Below, in pieces: positions 4,198 through 6,895 of a DNA stretch of 6,895 nucleotides (the first letter of the stretch is position 1; every line of letters starts with the position of its first letter). The position numbers were made by a program, and so were the translations under genes. The notes below the pieces were generated by a model, which worked only from the letters and a program-made list of their open reading frames with translations, did not search any database and was not told where the DNA came from. This stretch comes from Pseudomonadota bacterium (GTDB taxonomy: Bacteria > Pseudomonadota > Gammaproteobacteria > Acidithiobacillales > Acidithiobacillaceae), in assembly GCA_021827445.1 (NCBI GenBank), contig JAKAVW010000160.1, positions 1 through 6,895 of the forward strand, written 5' to 3'.

Positions 4198-6008
4198 TTT
4201 TGATCCTGAAGTTGGCATTTCAAAGCGATACGAATGGCTTTCCCGGGCAATGCCCCCTGCGGACCTTTTATATCCTGTGGATATCTGGGGTTAGCAGGCC
4301 ATAGCCAAAGAGCAACAGGCTTATCACCACCCTGATGGATTATAGTCACTTGTAGTCTTTCTCCAGGTAATACATCGATAGGTTTTTTTAGCGGAATAAA
4401 GAAAAGCGAGTTGTTTTCAGACTGCGAAAGCGCACGAGCACCTCCCGTGCATGCAATACTGGAGCAGATGGAAACCCTGATATTACCGTTAGCAGAGTTT
4501 CCGTAATTTCCTTGATAAATACCAATTGATTGGACGAGTATTTTTGATGATGATAACCGATCATGAATAGATAATCCAATTATGGCTGTCTGGCCAGAAT
4601 CCAGCGGTAGCGGAATATTATTCTGGGGAATTACTGGCCACTCAAATACCGACTCCTTTGGGGTCGGTGGATTATAAATGCCAAACTTTATGGATTTATT
4701 GAGTAACATGTTGGCCCGAACTTCTGACGGATAGGTTAGTCCTACGCCAGTCAACCGCCATGAGCTTATGCCATATACAAGTTGATTATGCCTCGAGACT
4801 ATTTGTGGATAAAATAGATAGTCATTATATAAACAAAAAGGAATTGATATTGCGCAACCAGCAACAAAAATGAGCGTTCTTGAGCGCCATTTCTGGTTGA
4901 TAATAAAAATGTATGCAAGCGCTAAAAGGACATCAGAGTAAATCCTGTAGCGCGATGATAGGCTTTCTGCAACACCATATTGCGATCTAATCGTTGAAAC
5001 CACCAATGCTGTAATGAACACAAAGGAAACCACATAAAATACCGGAGGATTTTTGCGATCGAAACGAGAAAATATCATAATCAAAAAAATTAGTACGAAT
5101 ATAGTGCCTAGTATCATAGTGATGTGATAATTATTTCTACTAGCGGCCGTGCCAAGGAACGAAAGAGTGTACCTAATATCAAAGTGATCAAGGTAATATC
5201 CCAACGATAAACCTCTCCCCGTCCCAAAACTATACTTATAAAAGTAGAGAGCGATCAACATGCCTGAGGTTAATAACCACGGGACCATTCTCCCTGATTC
5301 TTTGCTCTGAGCGATCATTAAAAAACCCAAAGGAATAATGAATAACCCATTTCCAGAAGAGAAGACAGCAAGAGTAAGATAAAGGCAGGAGGCGACCAAT
5401 CCAAAACCAGTTTTTTTGTCTAGGTAATATAAGGAAAGTATGGCGAACGGTAACACTGTGATATTTTGTAACGCCGGGCTTGCCCAGTCAACAGTATTCC
5501 AATACTGCAATTGAAAAATGAGGAATGGAACGGGTATAAAGTAAACTAAGGCGTTAGATGTTCTAGGGATAGTGTAAAAATATAGCTTATAAAGAGAAAA
5601 GAGCAGCAGAATTACAAAAAGGTTACCTATAACCTGCAAATATACAATATTTATATGCCCAAGAAACATATACTCTAGCGCAAACAGTGCATTCCCAAAA
5701 ATTATCTTGTACTCATTGTGTTGAGTAAACAGTATTAAGAATAATTTCCCTATGACTCCTGGTTGCTCGACAAATCTTATCATGAAACCTAGAATCGAGT
5801 CATAATCATCCCAATAGGGAATATTTGTGAGGCCGGTTTGCAACAAAAAATAAAACAACAGCATCGGAAGAAGTATTACAACTATAGTTCCGGCCAATAA
5901 CGCGCGCGCATGTCGCGCAGGGGGCAGATGCTCTTTTTCTTTGGTAGGTAGGGCGGGGTTATTATCGCGTTTCATTGGGGAGAACTGTTCCGGGTTCCAA
6001 AGCGTCAT
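4194..6008 (-). CDS. Polytopic GT-C-type glycosyltransferase candidate with C-terminal soluble domain
   Basis: A 604-residue membrane protein. After a basic cytoplasmic N-terminus, the first membrane helix (about 36-56) leads to a loop with IPYWDDYD (63-70). This acidic motif is placed like the catalytic Asp/Glu pair of GT-C transferases, which use polyprenyl-phosphate sugars outside the inner membrane. TQHNEYKIIF (95-104), WNTVDWASPALQNI (170-183), FSSGNGLFIIP (216-226) and SSRYRIYSDV (351-360) look like conserved loops between further helices up to about 395. Residues about 450-600 have no membrane helix. They look beta-rich, with Cys515 and Cys520 close together, and resemble the carbohydrate-binding-like tail of Emb/AftA-type arabinosyltransferases in layout only. 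The ATG at 6008 has AGGA six bases upstream. The gene is markedly AT-rich compared with its neighbours, suggesting separate acquisition. I do not recognise a specific family, and the acceptor is unknown. Confidence 0.75.
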   Translation of the reverse strand: MTLWNPEQFSPMKRDNNPALPTKEKEHLPPARHARALLAGTIVVILLPMLLFYFLLQTGLTNIPYWDDYDSILGFMIRFVEQPGVIGKLFLILFTQHNEYKIIFGNALFALEYMFLGHINIVYLQVIGNLFVILLLFSLYKLYFYTIPRTSNALVYFIPVPFLIFQLQYWNTVDWASPALQNITVLPFAILSLYYLDKKTGFGLVASCLYLTLAVFSSGNGLFIIPLGFLMIAQSKESGRMVPWLLTSGMLIALYFYKYSFGTGRGLSLGYYLDHFDIRYTLSFLGTAASRNNYHITMILGTIFVLIFLIMIFSRFDRKNPPVFYVVSFVFITALVVSTIRSQYGVAESLSSRYRIYSDVLLALAYIFIINQKWRSRTLIFVAGCAISIPFCLYNDYLFYPQIVSRHNQLVYGISSWRLTGVGLTYPSEVRANMLLNKSIKFGIYNPPTPKESVFEWPVIPQNNIPLPLDSGQTAIIGLSIHDRLSSSKILVQSIGIYQGNYGNSANGNIRVSICSSIACTGGARALSQSENNSLFFIPLKKPIDVLPGERLQVTIIHQGGDKPVALWLWPANPRYPQDIKGPQGALPGKAIRIALKCQLQDQK

Positions 6009-6034
6009 GATGCATCCTGTTCTTTATCGTGTGG

Positions 6035-6772
6035 CTACAGTTTTGTTTTCTTAAATAACGTTTCCGGTATCGCCCTGATTCCGGCCATGATAAACCACCA
6101 AAACCAAGGCAGGTAGACCACTTCCAGATTGCGATTAACACTTCGGTAGATCCCTTTGCCAATTTTTTCAGGCGATGCCCATAACAGTCCTTTGCTGAAA
6201 GCAGCCGTCATGGGGGTGTCTACAAAGCCCGGTTTAACGGTAATGACATGCACATGGGAGTGGTAGAGACGGTTCCGCAACCCTTGCAGAAAAGTCGAGA
6301 CAGCGGCTTTGGCAGTGCCGTAGACATAATTACTCTGCCGACCACGATCCCCGGCAACGGAAGATATGACGACAATGGTGCCATGTTTCTGTTCTTCAAA
6401 ACGATTGGCCACATGGGTCAGCAGCGAGATGACACTGAGACAGTTCGTTTGCAACTCCTTCAGCGTTTCATCGAATGACGCCTCGCAAGCCTTTTGGTCG
6501 GAGAGCGTGCCGTGTGCGACAAGGATGGTGTCTAGTCCTCCCATCGTGGTTTCGGCCTGAGTGATCAGTTCCGAGTGCTTGGTCGTGTCGTTGGCGTCCA
6601 GCACCATAGTCTCCACCTGGGTGGCGCCACGGGTCTCGAGATCGCTGGCCACTGCAGCCAGACGCTCAGGATTCCTTGCGACGAGATAGAGCCGGTCGCC
6701 CTCTTGAGCAAACCGCCGAGCCGTGGCTTCGGCGATGGCGGACGTCGCTCCAACGATCAGTATATGGCGCAT
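6035..6772 (-). CDS. Short-chain dehydrogenase, DprE2-like (decaprenylphospho-2-keto-pentose reductase type)
   Basis: A 245-residue classical SDR. It has a nucleotide-binding loop GATSAIAEA (8-16) with Ala where many SDRs have Gly, Asn110 (QTNCLSV), Ser137/138 (VISSVAG), and the active-site pair Tyr151 and Lys155 in SNYVYGTAKAA (147-157). PGFVDTPM (181-188) follows. The SNYVYGTAKA box closely matches the DprE2 pattern, and the hydrophobic tail LPWFWWFIMAGIRAIP (221-236) suggests membrane contact, as expected for a polyprenyl-linked substrate. DprE2 reduces the 2-keto sugar made by DprE1, completing 2'-epimerisation of decaprenyl-phospho-ribose to the arabinose form with NADH. The gene starts 2 bp after the DprE1-like stop, with AAGGA seven bases before its ATG inside that gene. 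This neighbour supports the assignment. Another lipid-linked keto-sugar substrate remains possible. Confidence 0.82.
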   Translation of the reverse strand: MRHILIVGATSAIAEATARRFAQEGDRLYLVARNPERLAAVASDLETRGATQVETMVLDANDTTKHSELITQAETTMGGLDTILVAHGTLSDQKACEASFDETLKELQTNCLSVISLLTHVANRFEEQKHGTIVVISSVAGDRGRQSNYVYGTAKAAVSTFLQGLRNRLYHSHVHVITVKPGFVDTPMTAAFSKGLLWASPEKIGKGIYRSVNRNLEVVYLPWFWWFIMAGIRAIPETLFKKTKL

Positions 6773-6774
6773 GT

Positions 6775-6894
6775 TTATGTCCTTGTAACGCGTCGCCAGA
6801 AGGATGACGAGAATCGTGGGTCGATGTAGCGCTGGAACTCCTCCCAGCGGGGAAAGTATTGCCGAAAGTGCTCCCCCGACATCCGGGCATCCTT
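6775..6894 (-). CDS. FAD-binding oxidoreductase, DprE1-like, C-terminal fragment (runs off the right edge)
   Basis: The last 39 codons of a gene that starts beyond the window; it ends in TAA at 6775-6777. The visible tail KDARMSGEHFRQYFP, then W-E-E-F, then YIDPRFSSSFWRRV, matches the C-terminal pattern of DprE1/GlcD-type FAD oxidoreductases: 'KDaR', a Y/F-P-R segment, then 'xDPxxxFxSdlxRR'. With the SDR that follows after only 2 bp, the best reading is DprE1, which oxidises the 2-hydroxyl of decaprenyl-phospho-ribose. The FAD-binding domain is outside the window, so the call rests on a short tail plus context. Confidence 0.65.
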   Translation of the reverse strand, partial: KDARMSGEHFRQYFPRWEEFQRYIDPRFSSSFWRRVTRT

Positions 6895-6895
6895 T

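Noticed and set aside
3886..4203. Plus-strand open frame of 105 codons opposite the epimerase gene
   Set aside because: Antisense to the Rossmann-fold N-terminus of the epimerase, with glycine and histidine richness expected from reading that strand.

Overview
The window looks like part of a cell-surface glycan locus from a Gram-negative bacterium, probably a proteobacterium. An Acidithiobacillus-like host would fit the gene content, but the sequence does not settle the genus. Almost everything is read from the minus strand. It is described here in the direction of transcription, from right to left.

Right part (6894 down to 1528): a tight run of six co-oriented genes. They are the 3' end of a DprE1-like FAD oxidoreductase, a DprE2-like short-chain dehydrogenase, a 604-residue multi-spanning GT-C-type glycosyltransferase candidate, an extended-SDR NAD-dependent epimerase, an amine-oxidase/UDP-galactopyranose-mutase-like flavoprotein, and a small GtrA-family membrane protein. 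Junctions are 2 bp, 26 bp, a 4-base ATGA overlap, 8 bp and 10 bp, so this is almost certainly one operon. A DprE1/DprE2 pair with a GtrA protein and a GT-C protein recalls the mycobacterial Rv3789-Rv3792 region, which makes decaprenyl-phospho-arabinose and transfers the arabinose. The likely job here is to make a polyprenyl-phosphate-linked pentose (or related sugar), present it outside the inner membrane and transfer it to a glycan or protein. The epimerase and the second flavoenzyme suggest an extra sugar- or lipid-modifying step. The GT-C gene is visibly AT-richer than its neighbours.

Left part (1453 down to 84): a toxin-antitoxin patch. On the plus strand lies a lone antitoxin-like gene whose C-terminus resembles the ParE-partner 'stability determinant' family. 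Its toxin appears cut off after about eight codons, next to the end of the gtrA-like gene. On the minus strand is a complete TacA/TacT-type pair (DUF1778 ribbon-helix-helix antitoxin and GNAT acetyltransferase toxin). Two overlapping 19-bp palindromes, 17 bp apart, lie just upstream of the antitoxin and are a strong candidate for its autoregulatory operator.

Left edge (80 down to 1): the N-terminus of a family-2 glycosyltransferase begins 3 bp after the toxin stop codon. Glycan genes on both sides, all on the minus strand, suggest that the toxin-antitoxin patch was inserted into the glycan locus and that the glycosyltransferase may now be co-transcribed with the toxin.
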